Translations under genes and position numbers: made by a program
Assembly: GCF_001548235.1 (NCBI RefSeq)
Contig: NZ_AP014938.1
Span: 992,001-1,056,000 of the forward strand
DNA length: 64,000 nt
Direction: 5' to 3'
Source of the DNA: Rothia mucilaginosa
GTDB lineage: Bacteria; Actinomycetota; Actinomycetes; Actinomycetales; Micrococcaceae
In this document: positions 39,481 through 47,774 of the stretch, one piece after another
Layout of the letters: the number at the start of each line of letters is the position of its first letter
Numbering within the stretch: the first letter of the stretch is position 1
The notes under the pieces: generated by a model
Databases searched by the model: none
What the model saw: only the letters and a program-made list of their open reading frames with translations
What the model was told of the DNA's origin: nothing

Positions 39481-39513
39481 AGAACCCCATGTCGAAAGAC
39501 ATGGGGTTCTTTG
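39481..39513 (+). terminator. Terminator after 5S copy 2
   Basis: Stem AGAACCCCATGTC with GACATGGGGTTCT (13 bp), GAAA tetraloop, then TTTG. The same architecture as after copy 1 but with different paired bases. Confidence 0.9.
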
Positions 39514-39635
39514 TATATCTGGGATATATATCCGGGTATGCCCGGGAAATACCAAGGGTATATGCACGGGGAGGTTCAGTGCTCTATCTGCAGCACCTCC
39601 TCTCCCCCCTGATCCCCTCCGAAAAAAGACAAACA

Positions 39636-39675
39636 ATAGCCGCCTACCAGAGTTAAAACTCTGGCGGGCGGCTAT
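39636..39675 (-). terminator. Terminator of the CwsA-like gene
   Basis: Stem ATAGCCGCC and CCAGAGT with their complements, two-base internal loop and a TAAA loop. On the minus strand it is followed by TTGTTTGTCTTTTTT. Confidence 0.75.
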
Positions 39676-39762
39676 CTCTCTCATCGTCTCTTATTGGGCG
39701 CTCCCTCACGCCGCTAGCGGCGCCTCAGAACGCGTAGAGACAAAGAATAGGGGGAACGGTGC

Positions 39763-40098
39763 TTATGCGTTCTTCCAGGGGTCCTCCACGGGACGAGCTG
39801 CGTTGTAGGCTGCGGCGCCTGCAACACCCAGAGCAACCAGCAGGCCCAGGAATGCCAGGCCCTTACGGGGGCGCTTGCCGCCGTTACGCTCAATACGAGC
39901 CAGTTCCTTCTCAGCGGCGCGAACGGTCTTCGCGGTAGCCTTACGAGCCTTCTTCAGCGCCTTCTTGTTGCCGGTCAGCTTCTCAGCGAACATCTCAGCG
40001 GTCTTGCCTTCCAGCGCGGACTCAACGGCAGCCAGAGAAGAGACAACAGCCTGAGCCTTAGCAGCCTTGCGTGCCTTGCGCTTCTTGCAGCAGAACAT
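39763..40098 (-). CDS. Small basic protein with C-terminal membrane helix, CwsA-like by position
   Basis: 111 aa from the ATG at 40098 (GGAGG 7 nt upstream); the frame is open further, but without a ribosome site. It starts MFCCKKRKARKAAKAQ, a Cys-Cys and Lys/Arg stretch, continues as a basic helix rich in Lys/Ala (about 45-70), and ends in one membrane helix (about 79-97) and the tail ARPVEDPWKNA. In Mycobacterium the wall/shape protein CwsA lies at the same place: minus strand, between the gyrA-tRNA block and ppiA, with a C-terminal membrane helix. Homology is not shown by sequence; the analogy rests on place and topology. Confidence 0.65.
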   Translation of the reverse strand: MFCCKKRKARKAAKAQAVVSSLAAVESALEGKTAEMFAEKLTGNKKALKKARKATAKTVRAAEKELARIERNGGKRPRKGLAFLGLLVALGVAGAAAYNAARPVEDPWKNA

Positions 40099-40271
40099 GG
40101 GGTGACCTCCATCGGTTGAAATGCGCCAGCGACCAGAAAACGCCGCCGCGCGCGTAGTGTTCACCTCTCAGGATATTCAATTCCCGCCCAAAAAGCCCGC
40201 CCAACGGTGCGCCCGGGGCGAAAAAACATGTTAGATGGCGAATGAGCGCCACCCCGTGCCACAATAGAGCC

Positions 40272-40799
<528 letters not shown>

Positions 40800-40957
40800 T
40801 AAACCCCATCAGAAGGCTCATACGAGCATTCTGCTGAAGGTGTTGAGAAAACACGTATAGTTCAGGGGCCCGCCAGGATTCTTCCGGTGGGCCTCTGCGC
40901 TTATATGCCCACGTACACCACCTTCGGACGAACCGGTACACAACCCTTGGAGGTTCA

Positions 40958-41797
40958 GTGGAGAACTTTCCCAACTACGCAGGCTATGGGCAGAGCCCCA
41001 CGGTCTGCGCCAACCACCCCAACCGCGTGAGCTACGCCCAGTGCAAGCGCTGCAACCGCACCGTCTGCGGCGAATGTCAGGTGGCGCTGGACGTGGGTAT
41101 GGTCTGCCCCGATTGCTACCGTGAACTCACGGGCGGCAGCTCGAAGGGCTCGAAAGCACAGGGCTCGAAGGCGCGAGGCTCGTTCCTGGCTCGACACTGG
41201 CACATTACGTACACGCTCATTCTGATGAACGTCGCGATGTACGGTCTGCAACAAATCATTCCCAACGAATGGGTGGTTAGGCACGGCAACATCTGGTGGC
41301 CCTACGTCCAGCACGGCGAGTACTACCGCGTCATCAGCTACGGTTTTCTGCACATGCAGCATGACCCGATGCACCTGGTGTGGAACATGATTAACCTCTT
41401 CATCTATGGCGTGTCCCTCGAACGCATGATGGGGCGCTGGAAGTTCCTTGTGGTGTACCTGGGCTCTATCGTCTTTGGAGCCTTCGGCGTGTACGTGCTG
41501 GCTCCTGGAACGAGCGTGGTGGGTGCCTCCGGTGGTCTATTCGGCCTCATGGGCTCGTTCTTGACCCTGCTAATCATCAGGAAGCAGAAGGACACCGCAC
41601 GAGTGTTCGTCATGATTACTGCCCCGAACATCATCTATAGCATTATGACCCCGTCGAATATCTCCCACGCATGCCACGCGGGTGGTTTTGTCGGTGGCGT
41701 GCTGCTGACTCTGCTGTTCGTCCCGCTTGTGGATAAGCCCGAGTCCTCGAATCCGCCGCCGCAGAGCCCTCAGCCGTGGCAAAACGGCAGGTACTAA
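40958..41797 (+). CDS. Rhomboid-family intramembrane serine protease with N-terminal zinc finger, copy 1
   Basis: 279 aa, GTG start with GGAGG 4 nt upstream. A B-box-like zinc finger comes first: C17, H20, C29, C32, C37, C40, C50, C53. A Ser/Gly/Lys linker follows, then six membrane helices. The rhomboid motifs are HLVWNMINLF, the catalytic GASGG (Ser191) and HAGGFVGG (His240). It cleaves substrates within the membrane; targets are unknown. A second copy of the same design follows 58 nt after its stop. In mycobacteria a rhomboid also lies next to ppiA. Confidence 0.92.
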   Translation: MENFPNYAGYGQSPTVCANHPNRVSYAQCKRCNRTVCGECQVALDVGMVCPDCYRELTGGSSKGSKAQGSKARGSFLARHWHITYTLILMNVAMYGLQQIIPNEWVVRHGNIWWPYVQHGEYYRVISYGFLHMQHDPMHLVWNMINLFIYGVSLERMMGRWKFLVVYLGSIVFGAFGVYVLAPGTSVVGASGGLFGLMGSFLTLLIIRKQKDTARVFVMITAPNIIYSIMTPSNISHACHAGGFVGGVLLTLLFVPLVDKPESSNPPPQSPQPWQNGRY

Positions 41798-41855
41798 GCC
41801 TAAAAATACGTGGAAAATCTTCGGAAAATTCGGCACAAAAATCTTTGGAGGGTCA

Positions 41856-42668
41856 GTGGAGAACTTTCCCAACTACGTAGGCTACGGGCAGAGCCCCACG
41901 GTCTGCGTCAACCACCCCGACCGCGTCAGCTACACCCGGTGTGGGCGCTGCGGCCGAATTATCTGCGGCGAATGCCAGACGGCTCTGGATGCGGGTATAG
42001 TTTGCCCCGATTGCTACCGCGAACTCACGGGCGGCAGTTCGAAGGCGAAAGGCTCGTTCCTGGCGCGTCACTGGCACATTACGTACACGCTCATTCTCAT
42101 TAATGTTGTGGTGTACGGTCTGCAACAGATCATTCCATTCCGTTGGGTGCACAACCTCGGCATGATGTCTGGTCCCCGTGTTCACCACGGCGAGTACTAC
42201 CGCCTCATCACGCACGGGTTTGTGCACTCGCAAACTGACCCGATGCACCTGGTGTGGAACATGATTTACCTCTTCATCTTCGGTGTATCTCTCGAACGCA
42301 TGATGGGGCGCTGGAAGTTCCTCTTCGTATATATGGCGGCTACTGTGAGTGCTGGTCTCAGCGTGTACATCTTCGCCTACTACCGTGGCGCCGTGGGCGC
42401 ATCAGGCGGCGTGTACGGCCTCTACGGCGCCTTCTTCGTAATCCTGCTCCTCAGGAGGCAAAAGGACACCGCACGCCTCTTTATGCTGCTCATCGGTATT
42501 GGTGTGGTGCAGAACCTCTTCATCCCGCATATTTCCCACGCGGGACACTTTGGCGGTCTTGTCAGCGGTGCACTAGCAACCCTGCTGATTATCCCGTTCG
42601 TGAAGAAGCCGGATCCTTTGGAACCGCCGCAACAGGGCCTGCAGCGGTGGTTCAAGGGCCGCTTTTGA
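41856..42668 (+). CDS. Rhomboid-family intramembrane serine protease with N-terminal zinc finger, copy 2
   Basis: 270 aa from the GTG at 41856 (GGAGG 5 nt upstream); the frame is open upstream but is not rhomboid-like. It is a tandem duplicate of copy 1: the first 60 residues are nearly the same, with the eight Cys/His zinc ligands at matching places. Catalytic residues are kept: GASGG (Ser183) and AGHFGG (His231). The linker is shorter and the helices around the active site differ more, so substrates may differ. The ribosome sites of both copies are nearly the same, showing the duplication includes the leader. Confidence 0.92.
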   Translation: MENFPNYVGYGQSPTVCVNHPDRVSYTRCGRCGRIICGECQTALDAGIVCPDCYRELTGGSSKAKGSFLARHWHITYTLILINVVVYGLQQIIPFRWVHNLGMMSGPRVHHGEYYRLITHGFVHSQTDPMHLVWNMIYLFIFGVSLERMMGRWKFLFVYMAATVSAGLSVYIFAYYRGAVGASGGVYGLYGAFFVILLLRRQKDTARLFMLLIGIGVVQNLFIPHISHAGHFGGLVSGALATLLIIPFVKKPDPLEPPQQGLQRWFKGRF

Positions 42669-42704
42669 GCCTGAAAAACTGCGGAAATCCGCCGTGGAGG
42701 CAGG

Positions 42705-42869
42705 TTATCCACAGCAGTTTTCCACACTGTGTATAACTACATTCGTGTAATTCCACGAGTGTGAGTACATGCTAAAAACCTGTGGATACAGGCTAGAACG
42801 ACCGAATTACACAGGGTGAATTACACGGGTGTAAGAGTTTTCCCCAGATTTCTCCACAGATGTGGAAAA
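42705..42869. other. DnaA-box cluster away from oriC
   Basis: Six box-like sites in 165 bp: perfect TTATCCACA (42705-42713); TTTTCCACA (42718-42726); minus-strand TTATACACA (42728-42736); minus-strand GTATCCACA (42781-42789); TTCTCCACA (42850-42858); minus-strand TTTTCCACA (42861-42869). The gap also holds several GTGTAATT or AATTACAC half-sites. No gene is present. By density it resembles a DnaA-titrating or regulatory locus (datA or DARS in other bacteria), an inference. Confidence 0.65.
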
Positions 42870-42885
42870 CCTTAAATACCAGGGT

Positions 42886-42907
42886 GTGTGTAATTACAAA
42901 AATTCCG
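42886..42907. repeat. Origin-associated palindrome, copy 4
   Basis: TGTGTAATTACAAAAATTCC followed by GG. It matches copy 3 before dnaN and lies 17 nt right of the DnaA-box cluster. Confidence 0.6.
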
Positions 42908-42930
42908 GTGCTACGCACCGGATACAACAG

Positions 42931-42963
42931 AAGTGCCCGGAAGGATTAACCTTCCGGGCACTT
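42931..42963 (-). terminator. Terminator of the glutaredoxin-dehydrogenase unit
   Basis: Perfect 14-bp stem AAGTGCCCGGAAGG/CCTTCCGGGCACTT with a 5-nt loop, 46 nt past the stop of the minus-strand dehydrogenase gene. Confidence 0.85.
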
Positions 42964-43009
42964 TCACGTATCGAGCCCCTCACGGGGCGAAGAAGCAGCG
43001 GGTGCGACC

Positions 43010-43828
43010 CTAGTTCGCCTGAGCCTCCGCCTCCTCAACCTCCTCGGGGGTGAGCTCCACGCCGGTGTACAGGCGGAACTGCTCAGCAGCCTGCAGAGCA
43101 ATCACCTCACCGCCGTGAATAACTTCCTTGCCCGCCGCACGAGCCGCACGAACCAGCGGAGTCTCAACGGGCATCGCCACCACGTCAAAAACCACCTGCG
43201 CCTCAGCAATAGCCTCCTGCGGGTAGGACAGCTCCTCGCTCTCCTCACCGCCAGCCATGCCAATCGGGGTCACGTTCACCAGAATCGGCGCTCGCAGATT
43301 GCCCACCTCCGGCGCCCAGGCGTACTCGTAACGCTCAGCCAGCGCACGGCCGGTCTCCTCGTTGCGGGCAATAATCATGCCCTGCGAGAAGCCCGCGTCA
43401 AAGAACGCACCAGCCACAGCAGCCGCCATGCCACCCGAACCGCGCAGCAGGAACGGCAACGACGGATCCACATTATGCGAACGCAGCAGGGAAGCCACCG
43501 CAATCACATCCGTGTTGTACGCCTTCAAGAAGCCGTCAGTGTTCACAATCGTGTTCACCGCACCAATGACCGCAGCCGAGTGGTCCATATCATCCATCAG
43601 CGGGATAACAGCCTGCTTGAACGGCATAGACACCGAGCAGCCGCGAATACCCAGCGCACGCACGCCAGCGATAGCACCCTCAATATCGGTGGTGGTCATC
43701 GCCTTGTACAGGTAATCCAGACCGTGCTTCTCGTACAGGTAATTATGGAACTTAATACCGTGATTCGACGGGCGACCAGACAGAGAAATGCAGACCGTCG
43801 TATCGCGGTTCAGCGCCGGGCGAGCCAT
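43010..43828 (-). CDS. Shikimate 5-dehydrogenase-like protein
   Basis: 272 aa from the ATG at 43828, one base after the glutaredoxin stop. It resembles AroE-type NADP enzymes that reduce 3-dehydroshikimate. The N-terminal substrate lobe has SLSGRPSNHGIKFHNYLYE and SVSMPFKQAVIPL, in which the lysine of the SMPxK motif is kept, then AVNTIVN and YNTDV. The Rossmann lobe has LLRGSGGMAAAVAGAF in place of the usual GAGGAARA. The late VFDVVAMPVETPL matches the family. It may be a paralogue acting on another substrate, since no shikimate genes are nearby. Confidence 0.82.
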   Translation of the reverse strand: MARPALNRDTTVCISLSGRPSNHGIKFHNYLYEKHGLDYLYKAMTTTDIEGAIAGVRALGIRGCSVSMPFKQAVIPLMDDMDHSAAVIGAVNTIVNTDGFLKAYNTDVIAVASLLRSHNVDPSLPFLLRGSGGMAAAVAGAFFDAGFSQGMIIARNEETGRALAERYEYAWAPEVGNLRAPILVNVTPIGMAGGEESEELSYPQEAIAEAQVVFDVVAMPVETPLVRAARAAGKEVIHGGEVIALQAAEQFRLYTGVELTPEEVEEAEAQAN

Positions 43829-43829
43829 C

Positions 43830-44150
43830 TTAAGCCTCGCCGCCAGCGTCGAGAGTGTTCTCAATCAGCTTCTTTACCTTGTTGCGGCTCACCAGGTCAG
43901 CGACCACAAAGTGAGTGTCGCCGGTGTCCACGGTGGGAACGGTTGCATTGCCGTCGTTGAGGGACTTTACGTGCGCCTCAGCCTGCGGATCCTCCCAAAT
44001 GTTGACCCAGGTAGCGTGGTCGCCCAGCTCGCCCAGCTTAGAATCCAGAGCCTCGCAGTAGGGGCAGCCGGGGCGCCAATAAATGACGACGCCGCCATCC
44101 TTCATGACCTCGCGTGCCTTCTGCTGATCGGACTGCTGACGTTCAAACAT
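43830..44150 (-). CDS. Glutaredoxin-like (mycoredoxin-type) protein
   Basis: 106 aa from the ATG at 44150 (GGAGG 6 nt upstream). Thioredoxin fold with active site CPYC in VVIYWRPGCPYCEALDSKL (about 22-40) and the cis-proline motif NATVPTV. Actinobacteria lacking glutathione use such proteins with mycothiol; this is inferred from the lineage. Its stop lies one base before the start of the dehydrogenase gene, so the two are co-translated. Confidence 0.88.
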   Translation of the reverse strand: MFERQQSDQQKAREVMKDGGVVIYWRPGCPYCEALDSKLGELGDHATWVNIWEDPQAEAHVKSLNDGNATVPTVDTGDTHFVVADLVSRNKVKKLIENTLDAGGEA

Positions 44151-44597
44151 GTGGTTCCTCCATAGATGGGGTGCTCCGCGGTCTTCAGGAGGCACTGAAA
44201 CCTACCTGAGGGCGCAGCTCAATAAGTTGACATATCAAGCATAGCCGAGGGCGCAGGCGTGGGGGAGAGATCCTCATAGGACGAACGTCTGCGCATTAAC
44301 GGCATACGCCCCACACCACGGTTGCCGGACCAATGATGCGGGGCGTATACAGTTCGCGAGAAAGCGCGAGCACTTGTGTCGAGTAAGAGTAAAAGAAGAG
44401 TGAAAACAGGCTACCCGGCGGTAACCGAAGCTGAGCAATATGCCGAGTGAGTCAGTGAATGAAAGAACCCAGGCGGGGCAGAACGCCCCATTATTCGAGA
44501 GAGATGTTGAGTGAAAGCCTGTATGCAAGCCCAGAGGAATGGCGCCCTACCCCATGAGGAGGCGAGGCAGAGCGCCAATCCCAGAGCGGTCGTCGTC
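44151..44597. other. Gap with inverted repeats, no gene seen
   Basis: 447 nt without a credible ORF. Inverted arms GCATACGCCCC (44302-44312) and GGGGCGTATAC (44340-44350) enclose 27 nt. A smaller GGGGC/GCCCC hairpin at about 44474-44490 could end the 54-aa gene on the minus strand. The glutaredoxin promoter must lie near 44170-44250. Confidence 0.4.
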
Positions 44598-44762
44598 TTA
44601 CTTGCCGAACTTCTCGGTCAGCTTGGAGACGTTCTCGGTCACGACCTCTTCAACCTTGGCAACGTGCTCGTCGGTGACGACCTCCTTGCCAGCCTTCTCG
44701 TTGATGACTTCCTGAGCCTTGTCGAGGCCCTGCTCAACGGTGCCCTTGATATCGAAGCCCAC
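44598..44762 (-). CDS. 54-aa charged helical protein, unknown function
   Basis: 54 aa, GTG start with a perfect AAAGGAGG 5 nt upstream. It starts MGFDIKGTVEQGLDKAQEVI and ends VSKLTEKFGK, rich in Lys, Glu and Val with heptad-like spacing, so probably one or two amphipathic helices. Small actinobacterial proteins starting MGF with repeated Lys/Glu helices are often called antitoxin-like (Rv0909-type), but no toxin gene is adjacent, so I do not assign that role. It is monocistronic with a long upstream gap. Confidence 0.65.
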   Translation of the reverse strand: MGFDIKGTVEQGLDKAQEVINEKAGKEVVTDEHVAKVEEVVTENVSKLTEKFGK

Positions 44763-45230
44763 GGGGGCCTCCTTTCTGCGCTTTCGCGCTCTAAAGCCTC
44801 ACTCTGAGTGAGGGGGTCTGCCCGGGGCGGGCAGAAAACTGGAGTGTGATGCTTTGGTGGACGAAACCTGCAAGCTGGGCTTGTATGTGACGGTAGAACC
44901 CAGTGTAGATGCCATCCATATGCCGGACGATGCGCATCGAAACTTTACAGCTCACGGATTGCGTCCGTCGATAAGTGTACATACCCGCGAGGGCAAGAAA
45001 AACCACCCTCAGAAAACGTGGCGTCACTTTTGATCAATGACCAAAAAATTGTGGCTTATCAGCGCGTTATTACGGGGGGTCGGTGGAGGAAATTTGCAGA
45101 AACTCGCAGGAAACTTCCAGCTATGAATATTGTTCAAAACCCCGAAAAAACGCCCGCATGACACCCCGACGATTTCCAGCATGGCCCCGACGATTTATGG
45201 GTGAGTTATGGCAGACCTCAGTGCCCAACC
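44763..45230. other. Gap between 54-aa gene and galK end
   Basis: 468 nt without a credible gene. It holds the promoter of the 54-aa gene (minus strand), a small hairpin at about 44815-44836 (TCTGCCC-GGGGC-GGGCAGA) and direct CCCGACGATTT repeats near 45163-45176 and 45186-45198. Confidence 0.4.
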
Positions 45231-46628
45231 CTAAAACACCGGAATATCCGTAGGATCAGCACCCGCAGCCCAATCATGAGACGCCGCAAAACCAGCAACC
45301 ATCGGCAAAAAACGAGGCGCCGCATAGCCGCGCACAGCATACGCAGTCGCCACCGCATCCGCAGCAGCCTCCAGACGAGAGGTCGGAATCAGCGCCATCA
45401 CCGCGCCACCAAAACCACCACCCACAATACGGGCACCCAGCGCACCCTGATCCAGGCACACCTGCACCGCATCATCAATCTCAGGGCGAGAAACACGCAA
45501 CTCATCACGCATCGACACAAACGACTCCGTGAAAATACGGCCCGCCTCCTCAAACGCCGCGAAACCAAGCTCATCAGCATGCTGCAGTAGATAGCTCGCA
45601 CGACCCACCAGAGTCATATCGTGGAACGCATGACGCACCCAACCGCGCGGGAACGAACACGGACGACCCGCATCCTCCAGGGCGTCCAGGGCGCGATTCA
45701 CCGAAGAATCCACCAAATCAGCACGCCACGCCTTCGCCGCGCGCGCATCCATACCCGCGCAGGACAAGTCCTCCGGCAACGCATCACGCAAAAAACGCAG
45801 ACCCAAAGCCTCAGCGCAGGCCTCAGACGCCGCACGACGAGCCGCAAAACCGCCATCCGTCAGCTCATGCGGAGTGTTCGTATCAATCACCAAAAAACTC
45901 AGGCCGTGCTGGGCAATATCCACCGCAACCGGCTCAATCGAAAAATCACGGAAATCCACCACAAGCGCCTGCTCAGGATGCGAACGCAACGACGCCGTCT
46001 GATCCAGACCACCCGTCTGCGCGCCAGCCACCTTATTCTCAGCCGTAATACACACCTGAGCCAGACGCGCACGCAACGCATCACTATCAGCTGGGGAAGC
46101 ATCCGCCTCCGGGCAATCCTTACGCACCGGACACGAAAGCTCCAACAGTGCCAACGCCGTCGAACACTCCAAAGCCGCCGACGACGACAAACCGCCACCC
46201 ACCGGAACACGAGAATTAATCAGCAGGTCAGCGCCAAACTCATCGGGCAGCATAATATCCCTGCCGCCCTCCTGATTCATCGCCCACGCAACACCCGCCA
46301 CATAGGTGAACCAGCCCTTCAAATGACCCGGCTGAATATCACGAATCACAACCGTGCGCTCATCGCCGGGCATCTGCAACGACGAAGCACGCAACACGCC
46401 ATCACGACGCAACGCACCCGCCACATAGGTGCGGTACGGCAGCGGCATCGGCAGGCACGAGCCACCCAAAAAATCAATGTACTCGCCCAAAAGATTCAGA
46501 CGCCCAGGTGCCGACCACACACCATCCGGCTCATAACCATACGCAGTAATAAACTCCTCACGAACGCGGGCAATCTCCGCGCTATGGTCGGGAAGAGCCG
46601 CCCACTGGGCGGTAGTGGTCATCGACAT
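45231..46628 (-). CDS. galK: Galactokinase
   Basis: 465 aa, GAGGTG 5 nt before the ATG. It phosphorylates galactose at C1 with ATP. GHMP-family motifs are in order: APGRLNLLGEYIDFLGG (about 40-56), the ATP loop VPVGGGLSSSAALE (about 142-155), VAGAQTGGLDQTASL, and motif 3 GARIVGGGFGGAVMAL near 411-426. Notably the substrate-binding NLIGEHTD stretch of most galactokinases is NLLGEYIDF here. It stands alone without galT or galE, following a TetR gene in the same direction. The variant suggests a galactokinase with altered specificity is possible. Confidence 0.85.
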   Translation of the reverse strand: MSMTTTAQWAALPDHSAEIARVREEFITAYGYEPDGVWSAPGRLNLLGEYIDFLGGSCLPMPLPYRTYVAGALRRDGVLRASSLQMPGDERTVVIRDIQPGHLKGWFTYVAGVAWAMNQEGGRDIMLPDEFGADLLINSRVPVGGGLSSSAALECSTALALLELSCPVRKDCPEADASPADSDALRARLAQVCITAENKVAGAQTGGLDQTASLRSHPEQALVVDFRDFSIEPVAVDIAQHGLSFLVIDTNTPHELTDGGFAARRAASEACAEALGLRFLRDALPEDLSCAGMDARAAKAWRADLVDSSVNRALDALEDAGRPCSFPRGWVRHAFHDMTLVGRASYLLQHADELGFAAFEEAGRIFTESFVSMRDELRVSRPEIDDAVQVCLDQGALGARIVGGGFGGAVMALIPTSRLEAAADAVATAYAVRGYAAPRFLPMVAGFAASHDWAAGADPTDIPVF

Positions 46629-46810
46629 GGAACACCTCTGATAAAGCCCAACAGGGCACTAAGACATCAACGACACCCCACCCGCACCCGATACACCCCG
46701 GATGTGAGCACGTGTCACCTCTAGACTAAAACAGAAAACCAGCGAACATCGACTCAGCCGCCAAACCGCACCGGTATCAGCGCGCGGCAGGGCAACCCAA
46801 CGCACGCAAA

Positions 46811-46842
46811 AGCCCCGCACCCCCACGAGGGGGCACGGGGCA
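46811..46842 (-). terminator. Terminator after TetR gene
   Basis: Stem GCCCCG and CCCCC with complements and a 2x2 internal loop. On the minus strand it is followed by TTTTGCG, 40 nt past the TetR stop, before galK. Confidence 0.75.
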
Positions 46843-46880
46843 CCATACATAACTAATAAACCAAAAGAAAGGCCAAGCGA

Positions 46881-47483
46881 TTACGCATCCTGCGTATAGG
46901 GCTCCTGCACCACCATCATCGAATCAATCGCGGAAAGCAGATCCTGACGGTAACGGTTAAACGCATTCTCAATCAGAGGAACATCGCCACTCGCCACAGC
47001 CTCCTGCGGCGAAATCAGCGGCAGAGTCTGATATTCCTCCACCAGGCTCAACGCAATATGAGTCAACAAACGAGCACGACGCAGCGCCTCCGCATGACCC
47101 AAACCAAGCGCCTGGAACTCATGAGCCATGGCCACCACAGGCTTCAACTCACGCGGGTGCAGAGTCAGGCTCAAACGCACCACCTCAGGGCACTCACGAA
47201 TCGGGTACAGCAGAGAGAACAAAAGATCACCGCGGCGAATCATCGAAGCACGAATAGCCTCCGGATTTGCCTCAGCCTCCTCAGACATCGACTTCGGGGC
47301 ACGAGCCAGAATGTAATCCGCCAACAGGATCAGAAGCTGCTGCTTATTCTTCACGTGGTAGTACAGGGCGCCGGGAGCCACGTGAAGCTCCTGAGCGAGT
47401 CGGCGCATGGAAAGGTCCGCCAAACCGTAGGTCGCCAAGACCTCGTAGGCGGTATCTAGAATCTTTTCACGGGAAAGTACCAC
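46881..47483 (-). CDS. TetR-family transcriptional regulator, upstream of galK
   Basis: 200 aa. The N-terminal helix-turn-helix (about 1-48) reads SREKILDTAYEVLATYGLADLSMRRLAQELHVAPGALYYHVKNKQQLL, the TetR/AcrR form. The C-terminal ligand and dimer part resembles the TetR C-terminal class (LSLTLHPRELKP region). The ligand is unknown. It is followed by a terminator and then galK. Regulation of galK or of itself is possible, but no clear operator was found. Confidence 0.88.
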   Translation of the reverse strand: MVLSREKILDTAYEVLATYGLADLSMRRLAQELHVAPGALYYHVKNKQQLLILLADYILARAPKSMSEEAEANPEAIRASMIRRGDLLFSLLYPIRECPEVVRLSLTLHPRELKPVVAMAHEFQALGLGHAEALRRARLLTHIALSLVEEYQTLPLISPQEAVASGDVPLIENAFNRYRQDLLSAIDSMMVVQEPYTQDA

Positions 47484-47774
47484 CCTTTCATTTTAGGGTG
47501 TTCAAAACTGTGAAGTGAGCAAGATGCACCCTGTGGCAAACAAAAACCCCACAAATACGCGGCACAAACCCAAAAACCAATGTTGATTCTCACTCACCCG
47601 GAGCGAACGTTTCGCGTTTCACGGGCAGTTTTACCATCAAAACGCTCCAGCACACGCAGAAAGAGGCGGTCGCCCACGCTCTCGGCATAAAATCACGTCT
47701 TAAACCGCTCAAAACCGCCAAGACAGGCAAACCTCGCGGGCGCACAGGGCAAAAGGGGGTGTTTAATATTCGGT

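Noticed and set aside
40864..40897. Hairpin after ppiA as a terminator
   Set aside because: The stem needs several weak pairs and no U-run follows.
44598..44762. Calling the 54-aa protein an antitoxin
   Set aside because: No toxin gene is adjacent and the resemblance is only to a general Lys/Glu helical pattern.
47484..47560. AGGGTG...CACCCT arms as operator for the TetR gene upstream of galK
   Set aside because: Arms of 6 bp at 26-nt separation are likely by chance.
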